DNA of 39,603 nucleotides from Parvicella sp041583015. Lineage in GTDB: Bacteria > Bacteroidota > Bacteroidia > Flavobacteriales_D > Parvicellaceae. The translations under genes and the position numbers were made by a program. Under the pieces are notes generated by a model, which did no database searches, was not told where the DNA came from, and was given only the letters and a program-made list of their open reading frames with translations. This document shows, piece by piece, positions 16,196 through 25,686 of the stretch. The stretch is taken from positions 1 through 39,603 of the forward strand of contig JBFHGR010000017.1 of assembly GCA_041583015.1 (NCBI GenBank). Reading direction: 5' to 3'. Positions within the stretch are counted from its first letter, which is position 1. Every line of letters starts with the position of its first letter.

Positions 16196-16858
16196 ATGAG
16201 TTTAGATAAAGAACAAATCGCACAAAGAATAGCAAAAGAATTACGACATAATTGGTATGTAAATCTTGGAATAGGTATTCCTACACTAGTTGCAAATTAT
16301 ATTCCAGAAGGAATTGATGTAGAGTTTCAATCTGAAAATGGCATCTTAGGAATGGGGCCATTTCCTTTTGATGGAGAAGAAGATGCAGATCTTATTAATG
16401 CTGGGAAGCAAACTATTACAGCACTACCCGGTGCATGTTATTTTGACTCAGCAATGAGTTTTGGCATGATCAGGGGACAGCATGTACAATTAACAGTATT
16501 GGGAGCCATGGAAGTATCTGAAAATGGAGATATTGCCAACTGGAAAATTCCTGGTAAAATGGTAAAAGGAATGGGTGGCGCCATGGACTTGGTTGCTTCT
16601 GCGGATAATATTATTGTAGCAATGATGCACACCAACAAAGCTGGCGCAAGCAAGGTTCTTAAAGAATGTTCACTGCCACTAACAGGTGTTAACTGCGTGA
16701 AGAAAATTGTATCCAATCTTGCTGTTATGGAAGTTCTTCCCAATGGAGGTGGTTTAAAACTTCTCGAAAGAGCCCCAGGTGTTTCTGTGGAAGAAATTGT
16801 CGCAGCTACGGAAGCCAAACTCTTGGTAGAAGGTGAAATTCCAGAAATGACATTTTAA
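16196..16858 (+). CDS. scoB: 3-oxoacid CoA-transferase subunit B
   Basis: The 220-residue beta subunit carries the catalytic glutamate, Glu47, in FQSENGILGMGP; this residue forms the glutamyl-CoA thioester intermediate. Other typical segments are NLGIGIPTLVANYIP, GGAMDLV and the C-terminal LLERAPGVSVEEI. Length is normal and nothing is missing, so the enzyme should be functional if both subunits are made. It begins 15 bases after the right octamer array, so the element brings the scoB leader very close to its own end. A membrane-protein gene starts with GTG only five bases after the stop. Confidence 0.93.
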   Translation: MSLDKEQIAQRIAKELRHNWYVNLGIGIPTLVANYIPEGIDVEFQSENGILGMGPFPFDGEEDADLINAGKQTITALPGACYFDSAMSFGMIRGQHVQLTVLGAMEVSENGDIANWKIPGKMVKGMGGAMDLVASADNIIVAMMHTNKAGASKVLKECSLPLTGVNCVKKIVSNLAVMEVLPNGGGLKLLERAPGVSVEEIVAATEAKLLVEGEIPEMTF

Positions 16859-16863
16859 TATCT

Positions 16864-18366
16864 GTGCTAAGATTAAAGCAGCACTTAAGTAAGTATTGGC
16901 ATGTATATGTCTTTTCCATTGGATTGATAATCTGTATCAGTCCAATTTTTATGATGGACTATCTAATTACCTTAGATGGTCCTAATCATTTATACAACTC
17001 TGCAATCTATAATAGGCTTTTGTCTGGTGATGAGTTTTCTAGTTCACTTTTTGAATTTAACAATCAAATAACTCCCAACTACTCTTCTTTACTCATATTA
17101 TCATTTTTACTAATATTTTTTAATGGAGTCATAGCTTTAAAAATTTTTCATGTTGTATACGTACTCCTATTTGCAATTACCTTTTATAAATGGAATCAAA
17201 CATCAAGCACTAAACATAATTTATCATTTTTAATAATCCCATTAATATTTTCATATCTATTTATAAGTGGATTTTACAACTTCGCACTTTCATTTATTCT
17301 ACTATTCTGGATCATCTCATTTTATGAGAAAACGAAGTTATCACTACCATTAAAAACAATTATACTTGTTTTTTTACTATTAACCCTTTACTTATCTCAT
17401 TCAATCGTCTTTATATTTGCTGGATTGGCTTTAATCATTTATGAAATAAATTTATTAATAATAAAAAAAACGCAATTCAAAAGATTTATATTTAGTCTTC
17501 TAATTCTATTTTGTGCTGCAATACCCTCTCTCTTGCTAAGTCTGTTCTTCATGTCTGCACGAGAATCAGAATTAAGTTTTTTAGATTTTTCTGTTTTACT
17601 AGAAAACCTAGTTTTTGCCAAATCCATTTTTGCAAAAGGAGACTGGAGCGTTGTTATAAAGTCATTCTTTCTTCTTTCATTATTTATATGTGTTTTATTG
17701 GGAGTAAAGAAAAAACTAAATCTAAAATTCAATGAAAGTGATTATTTACTTTGGACAGCAATGACAATCTTAGTTCTTTACTTTACGCTGCCAGATTCAG
17801 TTGGATTTGCTATGGTTTTCAGTGTAAGAATTGAATACTTTTTTTGGGTATTTCTAATTGCCTGGATTTCAAGAATTGATTTTGACAATGTGAAAATAAA
17901 AATTGGACTTGCAACAACAACCATAATTATACTTTCCTTTCAATTGAGTGGAAATATTTCATTTTGGGGTCCATTAAACCTTGACACAAAGAAAATCCTA
18001 GCAGCACAACCTCATATTAATGAAAAAAGCATTGTCTACCCTATCTTCACTTCCAACGTCTGGGAACATTTTCACCTTAGCAATATAGTTGGTGTAGATA
18101 AGAACATCTTTATCCTTGATAACAATGGTGCTCGTCAGGACTATTTTCCTCTGAAATACAAACAGCCTTACGAAAAATACATTGATACTTTACCTGGATT
18201 ACAAATTAAGAATACCGATATTCAAATTGAATATGTGCTGAAAATAGGCAAAAACCCTGCTGAAATCGAAAAGGATATTATCATTTATAATTCCATTCAA
18301 AATAATGGGACATTGGTTTTCGAAAATGACTTAGTGGAACTATGGCAAAAAAGTAAGAAAGATTAA
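16864..18366 (+). CDS. Multi-pass membrane protein, possibly GT-C-like glycosyltransferase
   Basis: The 500-residue product starts at a GTG five bases after scoB, which implies co-translation. It has about ten hydrophobic helices spread over residues 14-370 and a soluble C-terminal part (about 375-500). After the first helix comes LITLDGPNHLYNSAIYNRLL, placing an acidic residue in the first external loop, where GT-C glycosyltransferases hold catalytic acids. That resemblance is topological only. Why it follows a CoA-transferase gene is unclear. Phenylalanine, leucine and isoleucine are very frequent, as expected for such a protein. Alternative: an uncharacterised transporter. Confidence 0.7.
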   Translation: MLRLKQHLSKYWHVYVFSIGLIICISPIFMMDYLITLDGPNHLYNSAIYNRLLSGDEFSSSLFEFNNQITPNYSSLLILSFLLIFFNGVIALKIFHVVYVLLFAITFYKWNQTSSTKHNLSFLIIPLIFSYLFISGFYNFALSFILLFWIISFYEKTKLSLPLKTIILVFLLLTLYLSHSIVFIFAGLALIIYEINLLIIKKTQFKRFIFSLLILFCAAIPSLLLSLFFMSARESELSFLDFSVLLENLVFAKSIFAKGDWSVVIKSFFLLSLFICVLLGVKKKLNLKFNESDYLLWTAMTILVLYFTLPDSVGFAMVFSVRIEYFFWVFLIAWISRIDFDNVKIKIGLATTTIIILSFQLSGNISFWGPLNLDTKKILAAQPHINEKSIVYPIFTSNVWEHFHLSNIVGVDKNIFILDNNGARQDYFPLKYKQPYEKYIDTLPGLQIKNTDIQIEYVLKIGKNPAEIEKDIIIYNSIQNNGTLVFENDLVELWQKSKKD

Positions 18367-18447
18367 GAGAAAAAGTTTAATTGAATTACTATTTTAAAAC
18401 CAGCATCCACTGCAGCTAATCGAGTTAAGAAAACAAGCTAAGTTTTT

Positions 18448-18816
18448 TCACTTATATTGTTCTAACCACTCTAATGCCTCTTGTTCATTAGAAAATAACC
18501 TAATAGGAATAGGCGTTTTTATTAAAGATATTTTGATAAAAAAATTACTCACAACCCTTGAAAAAGCAGAATTTGAAATCAAAGCAACTGCAGAAAGTCC
18601 GGCTGCCGATTCCTCTTTTGCAAAATAATCTTTAGCCTCTTTAGTAGCTTGTTTAATTCCCGAAGTATCGATAATTCCTGGAACCGTTTTCCCTTCCAAA
18701 AATTCTAGTCTATCCTTAACCAATTGTTTAACAAATGGTAAATCTAACTCTATCCCCTCAGGATAAGGCCCATATAACACTCCATTAACTATACTAAATT
18801 TAATTTTCTTATTCAT
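18448..18816 (-). CDS. Small STAS-like protein at the end of the signalling block
   Basis: This 122-residue soluble protein alternates strands and helices as in STAS/SpoIIAA-type folds: a beta start (IKFSIVNGVLYG), a central strand ending GIIDTSGIKQATKEA (Asp50-Thr51-Ser52), a strand ALISNS, and the closing PIRLFSNEQEALEWLEQYK. The Thr51-Ser52 pair follows the central strand much as the phosphorylated serine does in anti-anti-sigma factors. Whether it is phosphorylated is unknown. Its ATG overlaps the end of the oxoamine synthase/GNAT gene by eight bases, and a REC-PP2C phosphatase lies two genes upstream, so a role as phosphatase target is plausible but unproven. Confidence 0.65.
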   Translation of the reverse strand: MNKKIKFSIVNGVLYGPYPEGIELDLPFVKQLVKDRLEFLEGKTVPGIIDTSGIKQATKEAKDYFAKEESAAGLSAVALISNSAFSRVVSNFFIKISLIKTPIPIRLFSNEQEALEWLEQYK

Positions 18817-21214
18817 TAGTCAATCTAAAATTTTCAATTACTTCAAAGTTATAATTATCTTTTGATTGAATAAAACCTACTCTTGATACCTGATGTGCTC
18901 CAACATCTTTTTTTGCAGAATCAGCGGTTAAACCCAAGTGTACCTTATTACATCCTAACGAAATAGCTCTTTTAACTGCTTGAAAAAGCATTTGATGATA
19001 CACTTTTACTTTGGTGATTGTTTTCAAGCCTATTAAAACAGGAACATAACTACTCCCGACCTTTAATGCCGAGCCAATAGAAACAATCTCAAACTCCTTG
19101 TTTTTCAAAATGATAAATTCCCAAGCCTGATTACGGTTTGAAGATTCAAAAAACTTAGAAGGGTATCTAAATAAATTTACTGCAAAATTCTTATCTGTCA
19201 ATTCGTTTTGTGACTTCTTAAAAACTTTCATTTCATCCTCGTCTAAAGTATCTTTAATTTCCACATAAAAATGATCTTCAAATTTTTTGATGTAACGCTT
19301 AAAATTTTGCTTACTACTTTTACTCAATGTTTCAACCAATCCAGATTCAGATTTAGGAAGATCTGGAATGATGTTTCCATTAGGCATATCAAACCTAGCA
19401 AATCCTTTACCATTCAAATATTTTGATAGTTGTTGATTTTCTGAATCTAAATCTCTTAATAAAATAGTGTTGACATCATTTTTTTCCTGAATCCCTGACA
19501 ACTCTTTAAGAATTAAATCCAATGACTGTTCTAGAAATCTAGCATCTTTAACAAAAAGGTGATTTCCTTCTGTTAGCATTGTACCCATCATTAGGTAGTT
19601 TGAGGTCAAAAAATAAGGATTTTTTTCTCTAACATTTTCTACTAAAATTGATTTTGATGCTTCTGAGAACACATCATCTTTAAGTAAAATTTGACTAAAT
19701 AACGTAGCACAAACAATTTGGTCTGTTGCCTCTTTAGTTACAATAAAATAATACATTTTCATGTTCTCCTCTATCAAGTCATTTCCTTGAAACGCTTCTT
19801 CGTTCATTTTCAATTGAGAATGAGTACACATTACATTTTCTGATGATAATTCATTCCAAATTTGCTCATCAATTTCGTTGATTGAATGGAATATACTAAT
19901 TGTTAAGTCTTCAGAATCTTTCTTTTGAACAAGCGCTTTCTTCCCCTCTAAATAAGGCATTTTAAATGCTTTTCTCACTTGATTATTTGTCCTATTCTCG
20001 TCCTCTAAAGCCTTTGGATAATGATATGATAATGCCGCCACAAAATTCTCCACATCCTTCAAGGAAACATGGTTTGTCATGGTAAATCTAAGTCCAGTAT
20101 TCTTAACGGGAACGGCAGGAAACATACCAATATTAACATAGAACCCTTCTTTAAGAATTCTCTTATTTAGATTATACCCAACATTAGGCTGTCCTGTACC
20201 TAAAAAATAGATTGGAGTTGATGGATTTGACAATACAGGGATATCCGTTTGGGCAAGCAGTTTATTACAATACTCTATTCTACTTCTTAACTCATTTTGC
20301 AGTGAAATTAGATCATTAGAAAGATGAATTTCTGCAGAGGCTAATGAAGCGCCAATTATTGAAGGCGCAAGTGGGTGTGAATAAGCCAATGGGCCTCCAT
20401 GCATTTTAACTCTCTCGTACCACTCGTCATTTGGAAAAACCACAATACCTCCAATGCTACCAAACCCCTTAGCCATTGTAGACACAAGAATCGTTTTTTC
20501 ATTATCCTTAAATTTCCCAAAAGCGCAACCGCTTCCATTATTGCCAGCCCAACTCATTCCGTGCGCGTCATCTACGTAAAAATGAAGTTTAGGATATTTT
20601 TTTGAAAGTACGTTTAATTCATCAAAAGGTGGTAAATCTCCATACATAGAATATACCCCATCTAAGACATACCAAATTTTATTTATTTTGTTATCATACT
20701 GTTGGATTTTACGCTCCAACATTTCCATGCTATTATGTCTAATAATTTCAATAGCAGTCCCTTTTGCTGCCACTAATTGTGCTCCGGTTTGCATACTCAC
20801 ATGTGCCTGCTGATCCAAAATGATTAAATCATTGGGCTCAACAACTAATGGAAACATTGCAATATGAGCTAAAGTTGTAGATGAGAAAACGATTGTTTTA
20901 CACCCGTCAAATATTTGACTTAATACATCTTCTAAATCATTGTTAACTTTTGAAGACACATATGCTCTTGAAATAGAGAATTGAGTGCCATACCTTTTGG
21001 TGTATTCAATAGCATTTTCAATCAACTTTGGATTTGTTTCAAGACCTAGATAACCGCAAGTGCCAAAATTCACTAAACTTCTATCTCCAATTTGCATTTC
21101 AGCGCCTTTCCAAGTTTCACCATTAAAATCCAAATGAATAATCCCTTCTGTTTTAGCCTGATTTACAATGTTATTAATTGTATTCACGAAACTATTGTGA
21201 TTAATTTTTGCCAT
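18809..21214 (-). CDS. Fusion of an alpha-oxoamine synthase (PLP) and a GNAT-like acyltransferase
   Basis: The 801-residue protein joins two enzymes. Residues about 20-400 are a PLP-dependent alpha-oxoamine synthase (family of BioF, KBL, serine palmitoyltransferase, CqsA). Seen are NFGTCGYLGLE, His138 in DQQAHVS, VDDAHGM (214-220) and the PLP lysine Lys249 in TMAKGFGSIGG. These enzymes condense an amino acid with an acyl thioester. Residues about 430-801 look like a two-lobed GNAT/FemAB-like N-acyltransferase (SSKQNFKRYIKKFED; then strand-helix GLKTITKVKVYHQMLF). Together they could make and N-acylate a long-chain amino ketone, as in ceramide or sulfonolipid synthesis, or make a signal molecule. 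The first domain is firm, the second is by pattern, the product unknown. Confidence 0.8.
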   Translation of the reverse strand: MAKINHNSFVNTINNIVNQAKTEGIIHLDFNGETWKGAEMQIGDRSLVNFGTCGYLGLETNPKLIENAIEYTKRYGTQFSISRAYVSSKVNNDLEDVLSQIFDGCKTIVFSSTTLAHIAMFPLVVEPNDLIILDQQAHVSMQTGAQLVAAKGTAIEIIRHNSMEMLERKIQQYDNKINKIWYVLDGVYSMYGDLPPFDELNVLSKKYPKLHFYVDDAHGMSWAGNNGSGCAFGKFKDNEKTILVSTMAKGFGSIGGIVVFPNDEWYERVKMHGGPLAYSHPLAPSIIGASLASAEIHLSNDLISLQNELRSRIEYCNKLLAQTDIPVLSNPSTPIYFLGTGQPNVGYNLNKRILKEGFYVNIGMFPAVPVKNTGLRFTMTNHVSLKDVENFVAALSYHYPKALEDENRTNNQVRKAFKMPYLEGKKALVQKKDSEDLTISIFHSINEIDEQIWNELSSENVMCTHSQLKMNEEAFQGNDLIEENMKMYYFIVTKEATDQIVCATLFSQILLKDDVFSEASKSILVENVREKNPYFLTSNYLMMGTMLTEGNHLFVKDARFLEQSLDLILKELSGIQEKNDVNTILLRDLDSENQQLSKYLNGKGFARFDMPNGNIIPDLPKSESGLVETLSKSSKQNFKRYIKKFEDHFYVEIKDTLDEDEMKVFKKSQNELTDKNFAVNLFRYPSKFFESSNRNQAWEFIILKNKEFEIVSIGSALKVGSSYVPVLIGLKTITKVKVYHQMLFQAVKRAISLGCNKVHLGLTADSAKKDVGAHQVSRVGFIQSKDNYNFEVIENFRLTNE

Positions 21215-21282
21215 TAACTTTTTAATTTATGTTAAACTCAATTTGCTACTTATCTAGATCATCATTTATAGTTCAAACATGA

Positions 21283-22545
21283 TTAAAACCTAAGGAAAAA
21301 GATGGTAACATCATCTGTTTGCTCGATGTCTCCCTTCCATTTAAAAAAGGATCTTTCAAATTCTTTTTGTTGCTCCTTCATCGTTTTTTTATTAATCCTT
21401 TTTAGTAAATCCACGAATTTTAATATTTTAAATTTTTTGTCTCGTTCACCTCCAAACTGATCACAAAAGCCATCTGACGACAAATAAATTTTATCACCTT
21501 TCTTAAATTCAAGTAAATGTTCTTCAATGTTATTTTCACATTCACTAAACCCAATTGATCCTATGCCTCCTTTAATTCTATATAAAAAAGGTTTCCCTGA
21601 AATAACATCTTCACTCTGCTTTGGAAATATTGTCAAGTTTTTAATAAACCTATCAGACATAAAATAGAGAGGCCTTTTGGCTCCAGAAAACAGTAATGTA
21701 TTTGTTTTAGTATCAACTGAACAAAGTGCAATATCCATTCCGTCACTTAATTTGACATTTCCTGATGACATAAAATCTGACACCAATTCATTAACCCTAC
21801 TCAGTATCTCCCTTGGTCTTCTCAACCCAAACCAATCCACACAAATAGACAACATATTGGAACAAACCATGGTCATTAAAGCAGCAGGCACTCCATGACC
21901 TGTACAATCTCCAACAGCAATTAATTTTTTACCATCAACTTCTTTGGCCCAATAAAAATCTCCTGATACGATTTCTTTAGAGGAATGAAATAACCCATAT
22001 TCTTCAAACATATTATCTAGATCCTTACTAACCGGCAGTATAGCGTTTTGAACAATTCTAGCTCTTTCCATACTATCTTGATAATCCCTCAGTTTAGATC
22101 TTATTTTACCTTTAAACTCTCCTATTGCATTGTGAACTTTAATTTCTTGCTCATGATGATTTAACGTTTTAAGTTTTGCATACTTACTTAGCAATCTTTC
22201 TACTGTTTTAAACAACTCTTGATATTCGAAAGGTTTAACTAAAAAATCATCTGCACCTAAATCCATTCCAGTTCTAATATTTCCCATAGAAGATAAAGCA
22301 CTTAAAAACAGAAACGGAACAAGCGTATGTTGGTCTGACTCCCGGAATCTTTTTACGGTTTCATAGCCATTCATCAAAGGCATGTTTACATCACAAATTA
22401 CTAAGTCTATTTGTATATTAAGTGCAACATCAAGACCTGCTAGTCCATTAGATGCGGACTCAACACAATAGCCTTTTGTTTCTAACATTTCACAAATAGT
22501 CTCGTTTAAAGCCACATCATCTTCTATTACTAATATTTTATACAT
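21283..22545 (-). CDS. Response regulator with SpoIIE-type PP2C phosphatase output
   Basis: The 420-residue protein has a receiver domain (1-120; Asp9/Asp10, phosphoacceptor Asp52 in CDVNMPLMNG, Lys104 in FLVKPF), a helical linker (about 125-170) and a PP2C-type serine/threonine phosphatase (about 185-420). The phosphatase shows VSGDFYW, VGDCTGHGVPAALM and YLSSDGFCDQFGG, with the metal-binding aspartates in place. Such proteins typically turn a phosphorelay input into dephosphorylation of STAS-type antagonists in partner-switching. A STAS-like protein is encoded two genes downstream, but no anti-sigma kinase is visible nearby. The 90-base gap upstream contains a candidate promoter. Confidence 0.93.
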   Translation of the reverse strand: MYKILVIEDDVALNETICEMLETKGYCVESASNGLAGLDVALNIQIDLVICDVNMPLMNGYETVKRFRESDQHTLVPFLFLSALSSMGNIRTGMDLGADDFLVKPFEYQELFKTVERLLSKYAKLKTLNHHEQEIKVHNAIGEFKGKIRSKLRDYQDSMERARIVQNAILPVSKDLDNMFEEYGLFHSSKEIVSGDFYWAKEVDGKKLIAVGDCTGHGVPAALMTMVCSNMLSICVDWFGLRRPREILSRVNELVSDFMSSGNVKLSDGMDIALCSVDTKTNTLLFSGAKRPLYFMSDRFIKNLTIFPKQSEDVISGKPFLYRIKGGIGSIGFSECENNIEEHLLEFKKGDKIYLSSDGFCDQFGGERDKKFKILKFVDLLKRINKKTMKEQQKEFERSFFKWKGDIEQTDDVTIFFLRF

Positions 22546-22566
22546 CTCGTTTTGAATTATTTACTT

Positions 22567-22637
22567 CAAAACTAAGTGAGAAGTGCGCTTAAAAATTGAC
22601 TCAATTTCCTAAAGTAGGGATTTAGCTTCCTTAACTC
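22567..22637 (-). promoter_or_regulatory. Candidate promoter with weaker LytTR-like repeats before the REC-PP2C gene
   Basis: On the minus strand GAGTTAAGG (22637-22629), 13 bases, TACTTTAGG (22615-22607), 32 bases, then TAGTTTTG (22574-22567), a full TAnnTTTG match 21 bases before the ATG. The first repeat to -7 box distance is 63, identical to the four sites in the surface module. The upstream half-site is poor and overlaps the stop region of the LytTR gene. Confidence 0.45.
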
Positions 22638-23418
22638 AAACTTGTTTAAGCTTGCCAAGAACTTCTTCTTTTTTTCTACTAGAAACTGGCACACTTGCTC
22701 CATCTGAGGTGACTACATATCCGTTAACACCTCTAATATACTTTTCAATATGATTTATATTGATGATATGTGACTTATGTGTTTTAAGGAAGTTTTTCGA
22801 CAATAATATTTCTTCAAATTCTTTTAAAGGCTTTGAAACTACTAATCTAGATTTATTTGCCAGAAAAAATTTACAATATGCACGATCGGCCTCACAGCGA
22901 ATAATTTGATTAAAATCAACCAATTCTAATCCATCAGCAGTGGGAATAGCTAATTTATTTAATTCAAAATTATTAGTACGGATTAAATCTGCTTGTACTC
23001 CATTTTCTACTAAAGGTGAATTATTATTGGCCACTTGGACTAATTTCTCTCTTTTTTCCAACCTCATTTTAATAACTCTTAGCAACTCATTATGATCAAA
23101 AGGCTTAGTAATATAATCATCCGCCCCTAAATTCATTCCATATCTCATATCCTGATTATCCACCTTTGCGGTAAGAAAAATAAAAATCGGGAGCAATTCA
23201 GGGGATAATCTTTGACTCAAGGCTCCAAGCAATTCATAACCATTTAACTCAGGCATATTCACATCACAAACCACTAAATCAGGATTAGCGTCCATCACTT
23301 CTTTAAAACCTTCCTTACCATTTGTGGCTGTGATTACTTCATATCCAGAAAATTCTAAAATATCATTAAGTGATTCTCTTATTCCAGTATCATCTTCTAC
23401 AATAAGTATTTTTTTCAT
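22636..23418 (-). CDS. LytTR-family response regulator (DNA-binding)
   Basis: The 260-residue protein is a receiver (1-122; Asp9/Asp10, phosphoacceptor Asp52 in CDVNMPELNG, Lys105 in YITKPFDHNEL) followed by a LytTR DNA-binding domain (about 165-260). The latter is seen as VDFNQIIRCEADRAYCKFFL, VSKPLKEFEEIL, FLKTHKSHIININHI and the end VPVSSRKKEEVL. LytTR proteins bind pairs of 9-base direct repeats 12-13 bases apart. The ATG is one base after the stop of the REC-PAS kinase gene, making that kinase a natural partner. Operators of the expected type occur upstream of four transcription units at 31.4-38.8 kb, which makes this protein a candidate regulator of the surface module. Confidence 0.94.
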   Translation of the reverse strand: MKKILIVEDDTGIRESLNDILEFSGYEVITATNGKEGFKEVMDANPDLVVCDVNMPELNGYELLGALSQRLSPELLPIFIFLTAKVDNQDMRYGMNLGADDYITKPFDHNELLRVIKMRLEKREKLVQVANNNSPLVENGVQADLIRTNNFELNKLAIPTADGLELVDFNQIIRCEADRAYCKFFLANKSRLVVSKPLKEFEEILLSKNFLKTHKSHIININHIEKYIRGVNGYVVTSDGASVPVSSRKKEEVLGKLKQV

Positions 23419-23419
23419 A

Positions 23420-25018
23420 TTAATTGACTCTAAAATTTATACTAAAAGTGGTACCTTCATTCACATTGCTTTGTACAGTCAAGGTGCCATTGTTCAACTC
23501 AACATACTCTTTTAAAATAGCTGTACCTAATCCATTACCTGGTATATCTAACACATTTGATGCTCTGAAAAAAGGAGTAAACAGGTTCTTAAGATCTTTC
23601 TCAGGAATTCCTACCCCTTTGTCTTTTACGTGAATATCAACTCCCTCTCCTTCAAAATGAATTATCAATACAGGAGGCTCACTTCCTTTAGAATATTTAA
23701 AAGCATTTGATACCATATTAGATATAGCTTGCTCAAACAAGTTTTTATCTAAGTTAACACTCTTTTCTTGTCCTTTTATATGTAAAATGGCTTTTCTTCC
23801 ATCTTCTTGAATATGATTATACTGGTTTAGGACATTTTCACAAACATTAATAACGCTAATCTCTTCTAGAATTGGAGTTAGCACTCCTGAAGATATTTTC
23901 CCCAACACCAATACTTCGTTCATGATATTGGTCATTCTATGAACCTCTTTTTTTACCCTACCCGTAATTTTCTCAACCATAGTAATGTAATCAGGATTCA
24001 TTTTCTTGGTTTGCATCTCTAATAAGCCAATATTGGATTGTATCACGGTGAGTGGTGTTCTAAACTGATGAGACGCTGTTGAAACAAATCTAGATTTCAG
24101 TTCGCCTAGTTCTTTCTCCTTTAGTAAAGACTCCTCTAATTTAATTTTAGTTTTTTCTAATTCTAGCGTCCTTTCTGTTACTTTATTGGCCAAACTATTG
24201 GTAAATTCCTCTTTTACTTTTTCTACTTCTTTTGTTTTAGAAATATCTAAAGTAATCCCATAAATTTCTAACGGAATATTGTTTTCATCAAAACGAACTT
24301 CTGCTTTGCAAAGTGCTCTTAATACCTCACCAGTTTCTTTGACAAAATCTGCTTCAATTTCAGAAGACCTAGAACCATCTATAGCATCTAGTAACGCATC
24401 AATATAAGTATACTTATCATCGTTTGAAATATAATTTGCAAATTGACTTAATGATATTGTTTTGGTATTTTTACTTAAACACAGTAAGTGCTTCATACCA
24501 TTAGACAATTTAACTTTTCTTGTTTCCAAATTAATCTCCCAACTACCTAACTCGGCCATTTCCTCTGCTTTCGACAAGCGATTTTTGGCGATTGAAATTT
24601 CTTGGTTCTTTAAAATCAACTCAAGTTGAACTTTGTGTCTTTCAATAGAATATCTAATTGCTTTGTACAAGATAGTTTTAGAGTAATCTCCTTTAACAAG
24701 AAAATCTTGAGCCCCAACTTTTAATGTTTCCATTGCTACAGAGCTATTACTATTTCCTGTAAGAACCACGATAGGAATAACCGAAAGTGTTAACTTCACC
24801 AATTGTTTCACTCCATCTATTCCGCTGGCATCAGGAAGGGATAAGTCTAAGAATATTATGTCAAATACGTGTTGTTTGATTAATTCTTTTGCTTCTTTAA
24901 GTTTACTACAGGATAAAAAAGATTTTACCTTAACAACATCATAAATATACTCTTCTAAAATTATTTTATCATCAAGATTATCTTCAATGTATAAAATTTT
25001 TAAGCCCTTGGAATCCAT
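23420..25018 (-). CDS. REC-PAS hybrid histidine kinase
   Basis: This 532-residue cytoplasmic kinase has an N-terminal receiver (about 6-125; phosphoacceptor Asp58 in IIFLDLSLPDASG), a PAS domain (about 150-265, MAELGSWEINLETRK), a coiled coil (about 265-308), HisKA with His317 in STASHQFRTPLTV, and HATPase_c with NAFKYSKGSE, VKDKGVGIPE and GNGLGTAI. It has no membrane helix. The receiver before the kinase suggests it is itself a relay step, probably taking phosphate-state input from the upstream giant kinase and handing it to the adjacent LytTR regulator. Only one base separates it from that gene. The partner choice is inferred from order. Confidence 0.93.
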   Translation of the reverse strand: MDSKGLKILYIEDNLDDKIILEEYIYDVVKVKSFLSCSKLKEAKELIKQHVFDIIFLDLSLPDASGIDGVKQLVKLTLSVIPIVVLTGNSNSSVAMETLKVGAQDFLVKGDYSKTILYKAIRYSIERHKVQLELILKNQEISIAKNRLSKAEEMAELGSWEINLETRKVKLSNGMKHLLCLSKNTKTISLSQFANYISNDDKYTYIDALLDAIDGSRSSEIEADFVKETGEVLRALCKAEVRFDENNIPLEIYGITLDISKTKEVEKVKEEFTNSLANKVTERTLELEKTKIKLEESLLKEKELGELKSRFVSTASHQFRTPLTVIQSNIGLLEMQTKKMNPDYITMVEKITGRVKKEVHRMTNIMNEVLVLGKISSGVLTPILEEISVINVCENVLNQYNHIQEDGRKAILHIKGQEKSVNLDKNLFEQAISNMVSNAFKYSKGSEPPVLIIHFEGEGVDIHVKDKGVGIPEKDLKNLFTPFFRASNVLDIPGNGLGTAILKEYVELNNGTLTVQSNVNEGTTFSINFRVN

Positions 25019-25087
25019 ATAGTCATTAATAAAGATTTTTTAACCAATTTTCAACAACTACAGAATTGCAAAAAGGTATAAATCTAT

Positions 25088-25537
25088 TTATAAAAGGGTT
25101 GCTCTAGTTGGTAAAATAACATTTCGTAACCAATAATCTTCTATGCTGCGAATTACAACTTTAAACTCGTTATAATCGCTGGGTTTTGAAATATAACTAT
25201 TGGCATGATTGGCATAACTTCTACCAATATCACCTTCGCTTTGTGATGTGGACAAAACAATAACGGGTAATAATTTTAATTTATCATCTTTTTTTATTTC
25301 TTCCAAAACTTCATGTCCGTTTTTTTTGGGCATGTTTAAATCAAGTAATAATAAATCTGGAAATGGACAACTTGCATACCGACCAATATTCCTTAGGTAG
25401 TTCATTACCTCCACACCATTTTTGACGTAATTTAGTTTAACGCCTTCAATATTTGAATCTTTAATAGCTTCTTCAATAAGAATTATCTCATCTTCACTAT
25501 CTTCCGCTAATAAAATTTCAATATTTGTATTTTTCAT
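25088..25537 (-). CDS. Single-domain response regulator (Rcp1/CheY-like)
   Basis: The 149-residue protein is one receiver domain: acidic pair in LLAEDSEDE, phosphoacceptor Asp66 in LLLLDLNMPKKNG, Thr97 in VLSTSQSEGD and Lys118 in YISKPSDYNEF. The extended loop before Asp66 (IGRYASCPFPDLLL) is typical of the group paired with phytochrome-like and multi-PAS kinases. No output domain is present. It lies 249 bases downstream of the giant kinase gene on the same strand and 69 bases before the REC-PAS kinase gene, so it may shuttle phosphate between the two. Confidence 0.93.
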   Translation of the reverse strand: MKNTNIEILLAEDSEDEIILIEEAIKDSNIEGVKLNYVKNGVEVMNYLRNIGRYASCPFPDLLLLDLNMPKKNGHEVLEEIKKDDKLKLLPVIVLSTSQSEGDIGRSYANHANSYISKPSDYNEFKVVIRSIEDYWLRNVILPTRATLL

Positions 25538-25686
25538 AAACTTCTAGATTTGGGTAGCCACCTGGTTATCAGACAATAGAGATTACACGACATTAACATC
25601 TGAACACATCTACCAACTTGGATTATTTAGATGTTCTAATTTAAATCATTTTTAACGAACTCTACAATTCCCGACTTCTATTTTAG

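Noticed and set aside
17439..17735. Overlapping open frames on both strands within the membrane-protein gene.
   Set aside because: They are shadows of a hydrophobic coding region, with no domain, start context or conservation clue.
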